Source: Devosia sp. FJ2-5-3 (GTDB lineage: Bacteria > Pseudomonadota > Alphaproteobacteria > Rhizobiales > Devosiaceae). Taken from it: a stretch of DNA of 64,000 nucleotides. Positions within the stretch are counted from its first letter, which is position 1. Every line of letters starts with the position of its first letter. Below, in pieces: positions 1-8,960 of this stretch. The notes under the pieces were generated by a model. That model did no database searches. It saw nothing but the letters and a program-made list of their open reading frames with translations, and was not told the origin of the DNA. Location of the stretch: contig NZ_CP104007.1 in the NCBI RefSeq assembly GCF_029201545.1, forward strand, positions 2,080,501-2,144,500. Direction: 5' to 3'. The translations under genes and the position numbers were made by a program.

Positions 1-260
1 CCGAGGAACTGACCATTTGCCAGAACCACCTGGCGCATGATGCAGGCCTTCTGCCCATCGGGCAGGGGATCGCAAACCTTGAGCCAGTTCTGCGAGGCCG
101 AACCCGGCGTTTCAGCGGTGGTCGCGGGAGCCTCGGCAGCGGGAGCCTCGGCGGCTGGCGCTTCCGCCGGCGGGGTAGCATCCTGAGCGAAGGTCGACAT
201 CGGGGACATCATCAATGCCACCGCCGTCAAACCGGCCATGAGAGGTTTCCTGAATTCCAT
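1..260 (-). CDS. Invasion-associated locus B (IalB) family protein, partial (3' end outside window)
   Basis: This is the first 86 codons of a secreted protein that runs off the left edge. It starts with a signal peptide (about residues 1-24, ending STFAQDA), then an Ala/Pro/Glu-rich linker (about 26-50) with repeated AEAPAAEAPA units. The folded part then begins: NWLKVCDPLPDGQKACIMRQ, a typical IalB-family opening with two cysteines. Family knowledge: IalB-like proteins are periplasmic or outer-membrane-associated SH3-like proteins, common in Hyphomicrobiales and linked in Bartonella to erythrocyte invasion; in free-living species the role is unclear. The ATG at 260 follows an AAGGAAGGCAAGGA ribosome-binding stretch. 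The gene lies 145 bp downstream of mfd on the same strand. Only the N-terminus is visible, so the C-terminal half cannot be judged. Confidence 0.8.
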   Translation of the reverse strand, partial: MEFRKPLMAGLTAVALMMSPMSTFAQDATPPAEAPAAEAPAAEAPATTAETPGSASQNWLKVCDPLPDGQKACIMRQVVLANGQFL

Positions 261-405
261 TGAAAGTCCTTGCCTTCCTTGGCGGTCCGGGTGGCGTCCA
301 CCACCTCAAAAATCTTGTCTGCCCTTCAAGGGCGCAATTCGGGCAATAACATGACCGATATCCCTTGCCAAAATATTATGACGCGAGATCGCGATAAAGC
401 CCGTC

Positions 406-3400
406 TTACGCCGCATTTTCCGCCAGTTTCGCCAGCTTTGACAATATGGCGGCCGCGCCCTTGAGGCGGTGCTCGGGGGTGGGCCAATTGCGTACGAACA
501 CGAGTTTCTGATCGGGTTTGATGCGTACCTGGTTGGCTGGATCGCTAACGAGACGCACCAGCCCTGCCGGATTGGGAAACTCGTTATTGCGCAAAGTCAG
601 CACCGCGCCCTTGGGGCCCGCATCGACCTTTTCGACATTGGCGAGGCGGCAGAGCGATTTGACGAGGATGACCTTGAGCAGGGCTTCCACCTCCTCGGGC
701 AGCGGCCCGAAGCGGTCGATAAGCTCGGCCCCGGCAGCATCGATGTCGCGGATTTCGGTGAGGTCGCCCAGCTTGCGGTAGAGCTGCATGCGCAGGGTAA
801 GGTCGGGCACATAGTGTTCCGGGATCATCACCGGCATGCCCAGCGAGATATTCGGGCTCCACTCGTTGCGATCTTCGTATTCCTCTTCACCGCTCTTGAG
901 CGCTGCCACCGCCTCTTCCAGCATCGACTGGTAGAGTTCATAGCCGATTTCGCGGATATGGCCAGACTGCTCGTCGCCGAGGAGATTGCCCGCGCCGCGA
1001 ATATCGAGGTCGTGGCTGGCCAGCTGGAAGCCGGCGCCGAGGCTTTCGAGCGATTGCAAGACGCCGAGGCGCCGTTCCGCAGTGTCGGTCAGCTTCTTGT
1101 CGGCCGGCACAGTGAACAGGGCATAGGCGCGCTGCTTGGCCCGGCCGATGCGGCCACGGATCTGGTACAGCTGCGCCAGGCCGAAATTGTCGGCCCGATG
1201 CACGATCAACGTATTGGCGTTGGGAATATCGAGGCCCGATTCCACGATGGTCGTGGCCAGCAGCACGTCGAACTTGCCGTCATAGAAGGCATTCATGATG
1301 TCGTCGAGTTCGCCCGGCGGCATTTGCCCATTGGCGATGACATAGCTGACTTCCGGCACCTGGGTGCGCAGGAACTCGGCGATATCAGGCTGGTCCTTGA
1401 TGCGTGGCACGACATAAAAACTCTGCCCGCCGCGATATTTCTCGCGCAGCAGCGCCTCGCGGATCGAGAGGGGGTCGAAGGGCGAGATGAAGGTGCGGAT
1501 GGCGAGGCGGTCCACCGGCGGCGTTGCCAGCAGGCTCAGGTCGCGAACCCCGGTCAGGGCCAATTGCAGCGTGCGCGGGATCGGCGTCGCCGTCAGCGTC
1601 AGCACGTGGACATTGGCCTTGAGCTCCTTGAGGCGCTCCTTGTGGCCCACGCCAAAGTGCTGCTCTTCGTCGATGATGAGCAGGCCCAGATCGCGGAATT
1701 TGATGGTCTTGCTGAGGAGGGCGTGGGTGCCCACGACGATATCGACCTGGCCGTCGGCGAGGCCCTCCTTGGTGGCCTTGAGCTCGGCCGCGCTGACCAT
1801 GCGCGAGGCATGGCGCACGCGCACAGGCAGGCCCTGGAAGCGCTCGGAGAAGGTCTTGAAGTGCTGGCGCGCCAGAAGCGTCGTCGGCACAACCACCGCC
1901 ACCTGCTTGCCGCTGAGGGCCACCGCAAAGGCGGCGCGCAGCGCCACTTCGGTCTTGCCGAAGCCGACGTCGCCACACACCAGCCGGTCCATGACCTTGC
2001 CGGAGGTGACATCCTCGAACACGGCGCCGATCGCTGTGAGCTGGTCTTCGGTTTCCTCATAGGGGAAGCGGGCGGCGAACTCGTCATAGGCGCCGGGATT
2101 GATCTCGACGACATCGGCCTTGGTGAGCAGGCGCTGGGCTGCCAGCTTGATGAGCTGCTCCGCCATTTCGCGGATGCGCTTCTTGAGCTTGCCCTTCTTG
2201 GCCTGCCAGGCGACGCCGCCCAGCTTGTCGAGCGTGACATTGCCGTCGTCGGCGCCATAGCGCGTCAGAAGCTCAATGTTCTCGACCGGCAAATAGAGCT
2301 TGGTGTCGCCGCCATATTCGAGCTCGACGCATTCATGCGGCGCGCCGCCCGCCTCGATCACTTTCAGACCGATGAACCGGCCAATACCGTGATCGACATG
2401 AACCACGAGGTCGCCCGCCGAGAGCGAGGCGGCTTCGGTCAGTGCGTCCGACGCCTTCTTCTTGCGCTGCGGGCGCAGGATGCGTTCGCCCAGAATATCC
2501 TGCTCGGAGAGGACCAGCAGGTCCTTGGTTTCAAAGCCGGTTTCGAGCGGCAGCACCACCAGCGAGGTGGTATTGGCGCTGGTTGTTTCCGCATCGCGCC
2601 AGTTCTCCGCCATGCGCGGATTGGTCAGCCCATGGTCCCTGAGCACCTGGGCCATGCGGTCCCGCGTGCCCGTGCTCCAGCAGGCGATGACGGCGCGACG
2701 TCCGTTCCGGCGCTCCTCGAGAAGGCGATCGACGACCGACTGGAAAAGATTGACGTCTGAGGCCAACCGCTCTGCGGCAAAGCTGGGGGCAATATGCCCG
2801 CCGGCATCGTCGCCGCGCTGTGTCTGTGGCGACAGGAAGGGCGACAGCTGGATGACCGACGCTCCCGCCAGGGCATGCGGATGCATGTCGAGGTCGTAGA
2901 GCAGTTCGGGCTTGATCGGCTTATAGGGCGCGCCGCCACCAGCCACGGCCGGGGCGAGGCGCGCGGCCTCGCGCGCATCGTAATAGTCCCGGATCTGCGC
3001 GGCGCGGTCGGTAAAGGCCTCGGCCACCTGATCGTCGAACACGAATGGCGCGTCGCCGACATAATCGGCCAGCCGGTCCATGCTTTCGTAGAAGAACGGC
3101 AGCCAATGCTCGGTGCCTGAATAGCGCGAGCCACCACTCACCGAGGCGTAAAGCGTGTCGTCGACGGTATTGCCGCCAAAGGTCGCGGTATAATTCTGCC
3201 GGAACCGCTTGATGGTTTCTTCCGTCAGCACCAATTCGCTCATCGGCGTCAGGTCGACGCGCTTGAGCGTGCCGGTCGTGCGCTGGCTGTCGGGATCGAA
3301 GGTGCGGATGGATTCGAGCTGGCTGCCGAAAAAGTCGAAGCGCAGCGGCGCCTCCGCGCTGGCAGGATAGAGATCCACCAACCCGCCGCGCACGGCATAT

Positions 3401-3891
3401 TCGCCACTCTCGCGGACCGTGGGCACGCGCAGATAGCCATTCCTGGCCGCCCAGGCGATCAGCTTTTCGCTGTCGACGATGCGCCCGACCGCGGCCGAAA
3501 ACGACATGGTCTCAACCACGTCGCGCGGCGGCAGCTTCTGGATCAGCGCATTGACTGCCGTCAGCACGATCGCGCCCTTGGCGCCCGAGGTCAGCGCCGC
3601 CAGCGTATTCATCCGTGCGGCAATGGTTACGTTATTGGGCGAGACGCGGTCGTATGGCAGGCAGTCCCACGCCGGCAGCGTCACCACATTGTGGCCCGGC
3701 AGCATGGCCGTGAGCACCTCCGCCATGCGCTGCAGCCGCCGCCCATCGCGGGCGACGAAGACAATGCTCGCCGCGTCGTCGGGCGCATCCTTGAGGCGCT
3801 GCTCGACGAGCTTGGCCAGCATCATCGGCTGCATGCCATCGGGCACGTTGGAAATCGTGCGCACCGGGGGCAGGGTACTCATGTCGTTCAT
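406..3891 (-). CDS. mfd: Transcription-repair coupling factor Mfd
   Basis: An 1161-aa Mfd, normal full length. It is a DNA translocase that removes RNA polymerase stalled at lesions and recruits UvrA for nucleotide excision repair. Visible parts in order: the N-terminal UvrB-like module (about 1-340), the CarD-like RNA-polymerase-interacting domain around residue 497 (VVHVDHGIGRFIGL), and a superfamily 2 translocase with Walker A GDVGFGKTE near 640, DEEQ box IIDEEQHFGVG near 740, TATPIPRTL and QLYQIRGRIGRAKQRAYA. The TRCF C-terminal domain follows. The ATG at 3891 overlaps the sdhE stop as ATGA, so the two are translationally coupled. The open frame continues upstream but that part only reads sdhE out of frame, so the longer start is rejected. 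Confidence 0.97.
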   Translation of the reverse strand: MNDMSTLPPVRTISNVPDGMQPMMLAKLVEQRLKDAPDDAASIVFVARDGRRLQRMAEVLTAMLPGHNVVTLPAWDCLPYDRVSPNNVTIAARMNTLAALTSGAKGAIVLTAVNALIQKLPPRDVVETMSFSAAVGRIVDSEKLIAWAARNGYLRVPTVRESGEYAVRGGLVDLYPASAEAPLRFDFFGSQLESIRTFDPDSQRTTGTLKRVDLTPMSELVLTEETIKRFRQNYTATFGGNTVDDTLYASVSGGSRYSGTEHWLPFFYESMDRLADYVGDAPFVFDDQVAEAFTDRAAQIRDYYDAREAARLAPAVAGGGAPYKPIKPELLYDLDMHPHALAGASVIQLSPFLSPQTQRGDDAGGHIAPSFAAERLASDVNLFQSVVDRLLEERRNGRRAVIACWSTGTRDRMAQVLRDHGLTNPRMAENWRDAETTSANTTSLVVLPLETGFETKDLLVLSEQDILGERILRPQRKKKASDALTEAASLSAGDLVVHVDHGIGRFIGLKVIEAGGAPHECVELEYGGDTKLYLPVENIELLTRYGADDGNVTLDKLGGVAWQAKKGKLKKRIREMAEQLIKLAAQRLLTKADVVEINPGAYDEFAARFPYEETEDQLTAIGAVFEDVTSGKVMDRLVCGDVGFGKTEVALRAAFAVALSGKQVAVVVPTTLLARQHFKTFSERFQGLPVRVRHASRMVSAAELKATKEGLADGQVDIVVGTHALLSKTIKFRDLGLLIIDEEQHFGVGHKERLKELKANVHVLTLTATPIPRTLQLALTGVRDLSLLATPPVDRLAIRTFISPFDPLSIREALLREKYRGGQSFYVVPRIKDQPDIAEFLRTQVPEVSYVIANGQMPPGELDDIMNAFYDGKFDVLLATTIVESGLDIPNANTLIVHRADNFGLAQLYQIRGRIGRAKQRAYALFTVPADKKLTDTAERRLGVLQSLESLGAGFQLASHDLDIRGAGNLLGDEQSGHIREIGYELYQSMLEEAVAALKSGEEEYEDRNEWSPNISLGMPVMIPEHYVPDLTLRMQLYRKLGDLTEIRDIDAAGAELIDRFGPLPEEVEALLKVILVKSLCRLANVEKVDAGPKGAVLTLRNNEFPNPAGLVRLVSDPANQVRIKPDQKLVFVRNWPTPEHRLKGAAAILSKLAKLAENAA

Positions 3892-4166
3892 TGGGAAATC
3901 CGTGCCTGATGGTCCGCGATCACCAGCTCGAGAAAGGCGCGGTCGACATGTTCGGGCGGGTCTTCCTGGCGCATGATCCACTTGAGCAGGGGCGGGTCTT
4001 CTTCGTTCATCAACGCCTCGAGCCGGTCGAGCGTTGCCGCATCGAACCCTTCGATATTGGCGTCGCAATACGGCCCGAGCACCAGGTCCATTTCCTTGGT
4101 CCCGCGATGCCAGGCCCGATAGCGCAGGCGCTTGCGCCGAATAGCAATGTCCTCACCGGCCGTCAT
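3888..4166 (-). CDS. sdhE: FAD assembly factor SdhE (succinate dehydrogenase assembly factor 2 family)
   Basis: A small protein of 92 aa with the SdhE/YgfY/Sdh5 core RRKRLRYRAWHRGTKEMDL, containing the RG-x-KEMD motif needed for covalent attachment of FAD to SdhA. The remainder (EALMNEEDPPLLKWIM) also fits the family, as does the length. The chosen ATG at 4166 gives MTAGEDIAIRRKRL, which matches the usual family start. A longer start at 4205 would add 13 residues without a convincing ribosome-binding site. The stop overlaps the mfd start. The sdhE-mfd pairing is frequent in Alphaproteobacteria. Confidence 0.9.
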   Translation of the reverse strand: MTAGEDIAIRRKRLRYRAWHRGTKEMDLVLGPYCDANIEGFDAATLDRLEALMNEEDPPLLKWIMRQEDPPEHVDRAFLELVIADHQARISQ

Positions 4167-4257
4167 CTGACACCCATGATCCAAGTTTGTTCCCGATTTG
4201 GACATGTCTCATACGCGGGTTGGCGGCGGTTGTCAGCCCTTTCCCAATCACCGGCCT

Positions 4258-4440
4258 GCTCCTCCCCCTGACAGGGGGAGGCGGGGAGGGGGTGAACCCA
4301 TCTTGCCCAAAACTACCCCCACCCTTGATCCCTCCCCACAAGGGGGAGGGAGACGACTGAGAGTGCTGTGCTTCCAAGCCGCCCCACCCATCGCCCAGGC
4401 TTCCCTCCCCTCGATGGGGAGGGATTGAGGGTGGGGTGCC
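4258..4440. repeat. Cluster of three GC-rich palindromic repeats between sdhE and recG
   Basis: Three short palindromes follow each other. The first is around 4263-4283 (CCTCCCCCTGACAGGGGGAGG). The second is around 4338-4360 (CCTCCCC, short loop, GGGGGAGG). The third is around 4403-4428 (CCCTCCCC, TCGAT, GGGGAGGG). They resemble the dispersed CCCTCCCC/GGGGAGGG intergenic elements common in Hyphomicrobiales and are related in style to the repeats at 63.0-63.4 kb in this window. No gene is seen in this stretch. Confidence 0.7.
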
Positions 4441-4513
4441 GGGAAGCCACGATCTCACATCCGAGGCCCCCAGTCGCCAAAACCCAGCTGTGCACACCCC
4501 ATCTCCTCGCTCT

Positions 4514-4528
4514 GTTCTTCTCCTGTTC
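4514..4528 (+). promoter_or_regulatory. Candidate LexA box upstream of recG
   Basis: The site GTTC-TTCTCCT-GTTC matches the alphaproteobacterial LexA operator form GTTC-N7-GTTC. It lies 34 bp upstream of the recG start and 20 bp upstream of its ribosome-binding site, a good operator position. The motif is short, and about two matches are expected by chance in 64 kb. The call rests on placement before a repair gene and on similar boxes before parE and dnaE. Confidence 0.5.
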
Positions 4529-4562
4529 TTTTGTGCCACCCTTCGCGCAAGGAGAATCAAGC

Positions 4563-6668
4563 GTGCGTCCGGAAACCCTCCAGCCCCTGTTCCGCTCGCT
4601 GCACACCATCAAGGGTGTGGGCGACAAGCTCGCCGCGCTGCTGACGCGGTTCTTCGGTGCGCCAGAAGGCCAGGAAGCCATCGTCCTCGACATCCTCATG
4701 CATATGCCCTCCGGCGTCGTGGACCGGCGCCGGCAGGTCGGCATTGGCGAGGCCTATCTCAACCAGATCGTCACGCTAAAACTGCATATCGACCGCCACC
4801 AGCCGCCCCCGCAGGGCAAGCCGCATGTGCCCCATCGCGTCTTCGCCCATGACGAAACCGGCGACATCAACCTCGTCTTTTTCCGCGCCCAGGGCGGATG
4901 GGTCGAAAAGGCCCTGCCGGTTGGCGAGGAGCGGTTCGTCTCGGGGAAAATCGACTTCTTCAACGGCGAAAAGCAGATCACGCACCCCGACTATATCGTC
5001 GAGGTCGAAAAATTCGACAGCCTGCCGCTGGTCGAGCCGGTCTATCCGCTGACCAACGGGCTGAGTTCAAAAGCCCTGGCCAAACTGGTGCGCCAGGCCG
5101 TCGACACCATCCCCGAACTTCCCGAGTGGATCGGCGGCTCAACCGTGGCCCAGCGAAAGTGGCCGAGCTTTGCCCAGTCCATGCGCATGGTGCATCTGCC
5201 GGAAAATCCGGCCGACGACGAGATCTTCGCGCCGGCTCGCCAGCGCCTCGCCTATGACGAATATCTCGCCGGCCAGATCACCCTCCAGCTCGTCCGCTCG
5301 AGCATGGTCTCGGTGCGCGGCACGTCTCGCATTTTCACCGGCGAGGTGACCGCAAAGGTTAGCAGTCTGTTACCCTTTACCCTCACTGAGGGACAGAATG
5401 CGGCCCTTGGCGAGATCATGGCCGACCTCGCCGCGCCCGAGCGCATGTCGCGCCTCTTGCAGGGCGATGTCGGCTCCGGCAAGACCGTCGTCGCGCTCAT
5501 GGCCATGGCGGCAATGGCCGAGTCGGGTGCCCAATCTGCCCTGATGGCGCCGACAGAACTGCTGGCGTCTCAACACTTTAGGACCATCAAGCCGATCTGC
5601 GATGCTGCCGGGCTCGGCTGCGCGCTGCTGACCGGCAAGATGCCCGCTGCCGAGCGCCGAAAAATCCTCGCCGGCCTTGCCGATGGCTCGATCCATATCG
5701 CCGTCGGCACCCATGCGCTCTTCCAGTCCGATATTGATTTCAAGGACTTGGGCCTGACTGTAGTCGATGAACAGCATCGCTTCGGCGTCCATCAGCGCCT
5801 CGCCTTGTCCGAAAAGGGGAGGCACACCGACCTTCTGGTCATGACCGCCACGCCGATCCCCCGGACCCTGGTCCTCACCCATTTCGGCGACATGGACGTC
5901 AGCGTGCTGCGCGAGAAACCCAAGGGCCGCCAACCCATCGACACGGCCGTGATGTCGATCAACGATTATGACCGTGTCGTCGGCCGTCTCGTCGCCCGGC
6001 TCGGCGAGGGCGCGCAGGCCTATTGGGTCTGTCCGCTGGTCGAGGAAAGCGAAACGCTGGAAGTGGTCAGCGCCGAGGACCGCTTCGCCGAACTGCAAAA
6101 AGTGTTCGGCGATCAGGTCGCGCTGGTCCATGGCCGCATGTCCGCCGCCGCCAAGCAGGAGGTGATGAACCGGTTTAAGGCCAATGAAATCAAGCTCCTG
6201 GTGGCCACAACTGTCATCGAGGTTGGGGTCGACGTGCCCAATGCCACGATCATGATCATCGAGCATTCCGAGCGCTTCGGCCTCGCCCAGCTGCACCAGT
6301 TGCGTGGCCGCGTTGGTCGCGGTTCCCAGCGTTCCGCCTGTCTCCTGCTCTACAAGGATCCGCTCAGCGAAACGGCACGGGCCCGCCTCGAAACAATAAA
6401 ATCGACCGAGGACGGCTTCGTGATCGCCGAACGCGATCTCGAGCTGCGCGGGCAGGGTGACATATTGGGCACCCGCCAGTCCGGCATGCCGGGATATCGC
6501 CTCGCCGTCCCGGACGTGCACCGGCACCTGCTCGAATTTGCCCATGACGACGCCAAGGCGCTCTTGCAGCGCAATCCGGCCCTTTCGGGTGACGAGGGCG
6601 AGGCGGCGCGCACGCTGCTCTACCTGTTCCGGAAAGATCTCGCGATTCCCCTCATTCGCGCCGGTTGA
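4563..6668 (+). CDS. recG: ATP-dependent DNA helicase RecG
   Basis: A 701-aa RecG, usual length. It remodels stalled replication forks and branch-migrates Holliday junctions. The N-terminal wedge/OB domain contains FRSLHTIKGVGDKLAALL. The superfamily 2 motor follows with Walker A GDVGSGKTVVALMA (near 301), DEQH box VVDEQHRFGVHQR (near 400), TATPIPRTL, and the helicase C-terminal motifs TTVIEVGVDVPNA and QLRGRVGRG. The GTG start at 4563 is chosen because AAGGAG (4549-4554) lies 8 nt upstream. The frame is open further upstream but that part reads the palindromic repeat region. A LexA box precedes it. Confidence 0.96.
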   Translation: MRPETLQPLFRSLHTIKGVGDKLAALLTRFFGAPEGQEAIVLDILMHMPSGVVDRRRQVGIGEAYLNQIVTLKLHIDRHQPPPQGKPHVPHRVFAHDETGDINLVFFRAQGGWVEKALPVGEERFVSGKIDFFNGEKQITHPDYIVEVEKFDSLPLVEPVYPLTNGLSSKALAKLVRQAVDTIPELPEWIGGSTVAQRKWPSFAQSMRMVHLPENPADDEIFAPARQRLAYDEYLAGQITLQLVRSSMVSVRGTSRIFTGEVTAKVSSLLPFTLTEGQNAALGEIMADLAAPERMSRLLQGDVGSGKTVVALMAMAAMAESGAQSALMAPTELLASQHFRTIKPICDAAGLGCALLTGKMPAAERRKILAGLADGSIHIAVGTHALFQSDIDFKDLGLTVVDEQHRFGVHQRLALSEKGRHTDLLVMTATPIPRTLVLTHFGDMDVSVLREKPKGRQPIDTAVMSINDYDRVVGRLVARLGEGAQAYWVCPLVEESETLEVVSAEDRFAELQKVFGDQVALVHGRMSAAAKQEVMNRFKANEIKLLVATTVIEVGVDVPNATIMIIEHSERFGLAQLHQLRGRVGRGSQRSACLLLYKDPLSETARARLETIKSTEDGFVIAERDLELRGQGDILGTRQSGMPGYRLAVPDVHRHLLEFAHDDAKALLQRNPALSGDEGEAARTLLYLFRKDLAIPLIRAG

Positions 6669-6700
6669 AAAATCCTGCGGAGCCGAACTGGGGGCTTCTC

Positions 6701-6717
6701 CATTGTCATGAACAATG
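6701..6717. promoter_or_regulatory. Small perfect palindrome in the terC 5' region
   Basis: CATTGT-CATGA-ACAATG is a 6-bp perfect dyad with a 5-nt centre, 44 bp upstream of the terC ATG and 33 bp after recG ends. It could be an operator or a weak hairpin. No T-tract follows, and no manganese riboswitch-like structure was recognised. Confidence 0.3.
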
Positions 6718-6760
6718 ACTAGACTTGAAGTCAGCTGAGTTTTCCGACACGGAGCCTATC

Positions 6761-7693
6761 ATGCTAGAGCTGCTGGCCGACCCCAATGTGTGGGTCGCCT
6801 TTGCCACCCTGACGGTCATGGAGATCGTCCTGGGCATCGACAATATCGTCTTTATCTCGGTTCTCGTGTCGCGCCTGCCGCGCGAGCAGGCCGAGTTTGC
6901 CCGCAAGCTCGGCATCGGCCTGGCCCTGGTCTTCCGCATCATCCTGCTGTTCCTGATCAGCTGGATCGTGCAGCTGCAGGACCCGGTCTTTTCCGCCTTC
7001 GGCCTGGATTTCTCCTGGAAAGACATCATCCTGATCGCCGGTGGCGGGTTCCTGATCTACAAGGCGACGCACGAAATGCACGCCGCCATCGAGGATACCC
7101 ACGAGGAAACGCTTACCGGTGCCGCCCAGGCAACGCTGCAGGCGATCCTCGTCCAGATCGTCGTCATCGACATGGTGTTTTCCATCGACTCCATCATCAC
7201 TGCTGTCGGCATGGTCCCGGCGGACCAGGTGGCCGTCATGGTGGCCGCCGTTCTGGTTGCGGTCGGCGTGATGTTCGTCGCCTCCGGCCCGATTGCAAAG
7301 TTCGTGGCCGATCATCCGACCACCAAGATGCTGGCGCTGGCCTTCCTGTTGCTCATCGGCGTGACGCTGGTCGCCGATGGCTTGGGCTTCCACATTCCCA
7401 AGGGCTATATCTATTCGGCAATGGCCTTCTCGGTGCTGGTCGAGGCCGTCAACATCTTCGCCAAGAACCGCAAACTGCGCAGTGGCGGCGCCGTCCGCAG
7501 GCATGAGGTAACGCCCTTTACCGGCGATACCGGCTCGGTCTCGGCCGCCACCGGGCTTGCAGCCGTCACCGGAAAGGGGCGCGCTCCAGTGCCTGCTCCG
7601 GCAGCGCCGCTTGCCGCTGAACCGCGCCGGACCAGGCCCCTTGCCCAATCCCGCCCAAAATCCGCACCGCGCAAGCCCAAGGCTCCTCGATGA
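6761..7693 (+). CDS. TerC family integral membrane protein
   Basis: A 310-aa multi-pass membrane protein of the TerC/Alx family. The start of the domain, ADPNVWVAFATLTVMEIVLG followed by IDNIVFISVLV, is characteristic and carries the conserved acidic IDN motif in the first helix. A second copy, VVIDMVFSIDSIITAVGM, lies near residue 140. Family members are linked to metal (manganese) homeostasis or tellurium resistance; substrate specificity cannot be told here. The last 65 residues are a Pro/Ala/Arg-rich, probably disordered cytoplasmic tail, longer than in many relatives. The ATG at 6761 has GGAG at 6751-6754. An upstream in-frame start would add 12 residues without a better ribosome site. 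The stop overlaps the next gene (ATGA). Confidence 0.9.
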   Translation: MLELLADPNVWVAFATLTVMEIVLGIDNIVFISVLVSRLPREQAEFARKLGIGLALVFRIILLFLISWIVQLQDPVFSAFGLDFSWKDIILIAGGGFLIYKATHEMHAAIEDTHEETLTGAAQATLQAILVQIVVIDMVFSIDSIITAVGMVPADQVAVMVAAVLVAVGVMFVASGPIAKFVADHPTTKMLALAFLLLIGVTLVADGLGFHIPKGYIYSAMAFSVLVEAVNIFAKNRKLRSGGAVRRHEVTPFTGDTGSVSAATGLAAVTGKGRAPVPAPAAPLAAEPRRTRPLAQSRPKSAPRKPKAPR

Positions 7694-8661
7694 ATAAATC
7701 CGTCGTCGTCAATCAAACCGGTGACCCCGAGGTCCTGACATTCCAGGAGTGGCCGGTCGACGCTCCGGGCCCTGGGCAGGTGCGTATCCGCCACACCGCC
7801 ATTGGCCTCAATTTCATCGATACCTATCAACGCTCTGGCCTCTACCCGACCAATCTCCCCTTCGTTGCTGGCAATGAAGGGGCGGGAATTGTTACCGGGC
7901 TCGGACCCGATGTGACCGGCTTCAGCGTCGGCCAGCGGGTCTGCTACCAGGGCCAGATCGGCGCTTATGCCGAGGAACGGCTCGTTGCCGCCGACCGGCT
8001 CGTGCCGATCCCGGATGACATCGACGATCGCACGGCCGCCTCCGTCATGCTGAAAGGCCTGACGGCCTATTATCTCCTGTTCAAGACCTGGCCCGTGCAG
8101 AAGGGTGAAACCATCCTGTGGCACGCCGCGGCCGGCGGCACGGGCCTGATTGCCACCCAATGGGCAAAGTCGCTCGGCGCCACTGTCATCGGCACTGCCG
8201 GCGGCCAGGAGAAGGTGGCGCTCGCCCTTGCCCATGGCTGCGATCACGGCATCGATTATCGCGCCGAGGCCTTTGCGCCGAAAGTGCGCGAACTCACCGG
8301 GGGGCGTGGCGTCGACGTGGTTTATGACGGCGTCGGCAAGGATACGTTTGAAGCCTCGCTCGATTGCCTGCGTCCGCGCGGACTTCTGGTCAGCTTCGGC
8401 AATGCGTCGGGGGTTGTCTCCATCCCAGATCTCACCGTGCTCTCGAAAAAAGGGTCGCTTTTCGTGACGCGTCCGACCGGCGGGCATTATCTGGGGCGGC
8501 GAGAAGATCTGCTGGAGGGGGCCGATGCCCTGTTCGCGGCGATCCGCAGCGGCGCCATCAAGATAGACGCGGGACAGAGCTTTGCCCTGGCAGATGCCGC
8601 CAAAGCCCACCGCGCCCTCGAAGGCCGCCAGACCACGGGGTCAGTCGTTCTCATCCCTTGA
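7690..8661 (+). CDS. Quinone oxidoreductase (zinc-independent MDR family)
   Basis: A 323-aa medium-chain dehydrogenase/reductase of the QOR type. It has the GroES-like N-terminal half (GLNFIDTYQRSGLYPTNLPF, then VAGNEGAGIV), which lacks the zinc-binding cysteines of alcohol dehydrogenases. The Rossmann half has HAAAGGTGLIATQWAKSLGA near 146-165 for NADPH. Members reduce quinones by one electron or reduce alkenals and enones; the natural substrate cannot be inferred. The start overlaps the terC stop by 4 bp, so the two are probably co-transcribed. Confidence 0.92.
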   Translation: MNKSVVVNQTGDPEVLTFQEWPVDAPGPGQVRIRHTAIGLNFIDTYQRSGLYPTNLPFVAGNEGAGIVTGLGPDVTGFSVGQRVCYQGQIGAYAEERLVAADRLVPIPDDIDDRTAASVMLKGLTAYYLLFKTWPVQKGETILWHAAAGGTGLIATQWAKSLGATVIGTAGGQEKVALALAHGCDHGIDYRAEAFAPKVRELTGGRGVDVVYDGVGKDTFEASLDCLRPRGLLVSFGNASGVVSIPDLTVLSKKGSLFVTRPTGGHYLGRREDLLEGADALFAAIRSGAIKIDAGQSFALADAAKAHRALEGRQTTGSVVLIP

Positions 8662-8718
8662 GGACAAAGGCACTGCCGGTATTGTTCGGCAGTCGCTCTT
8701 TCGGGGTATGGCGTGGAG

Positions 8719-8808
8719 TGGCGGGTAGAGAGGGATTCGAACCCCCGGAAGGCTTGCACCTTCGCCGGTTTTCAAGACCGGAGCAATCAACCACTCTGCC
8801 ATCTACCC
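8719..8808 (-). tRNA. tRNA-Ser (anticodon UGA)
   Basis: A 90-nt class II tRNA on the minus strand. The acceptor stem GGGTAGA pairs with TCTACCC, followed by discriminator G and an encoded CCA at 8721-8719. The anticodon arm CCGGTCTTGAAAACCGG gives loop CTTGAAA with anticodon TGA. The long variable arm CGAAGGTGCAAGCCTTCC is typical of tRNA-Ser, and the T arm holds GGTTCGAATCC. Confidence 0.95.
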
Positions 8809-8960
8809 GTGCCCAGCCGTTTAGCCGGGCGCAGGTTCCCTGTCCAGAGCCCAGATGACAGAGCGCGTCAGAACAGCCGAGTGTCCACGCATGGAGTTGC
8901 ATTGCGGTGAAACGCTCGCTACAGCCATCCCAACAATTTGGCGGATGACAGGTGAGTGCC

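Noticed and set aside
469..2760. A 763-codon plus-strand open frame opposite mfd
   Set aside because: Antisense of a well-defined mfd; residues reflect complementary codons and no motif or ribosome site supports it. Similar long frames opposite recG, parE, dnaE and the liv genes were rejected for the same reason.
6668..6761. Manganese (yybP-ykoY) riboswitch before terC
   Set aside because: The gap is only 92 bp and shows just a 6-bp palindrome; the characteristic conserved loops are not present.
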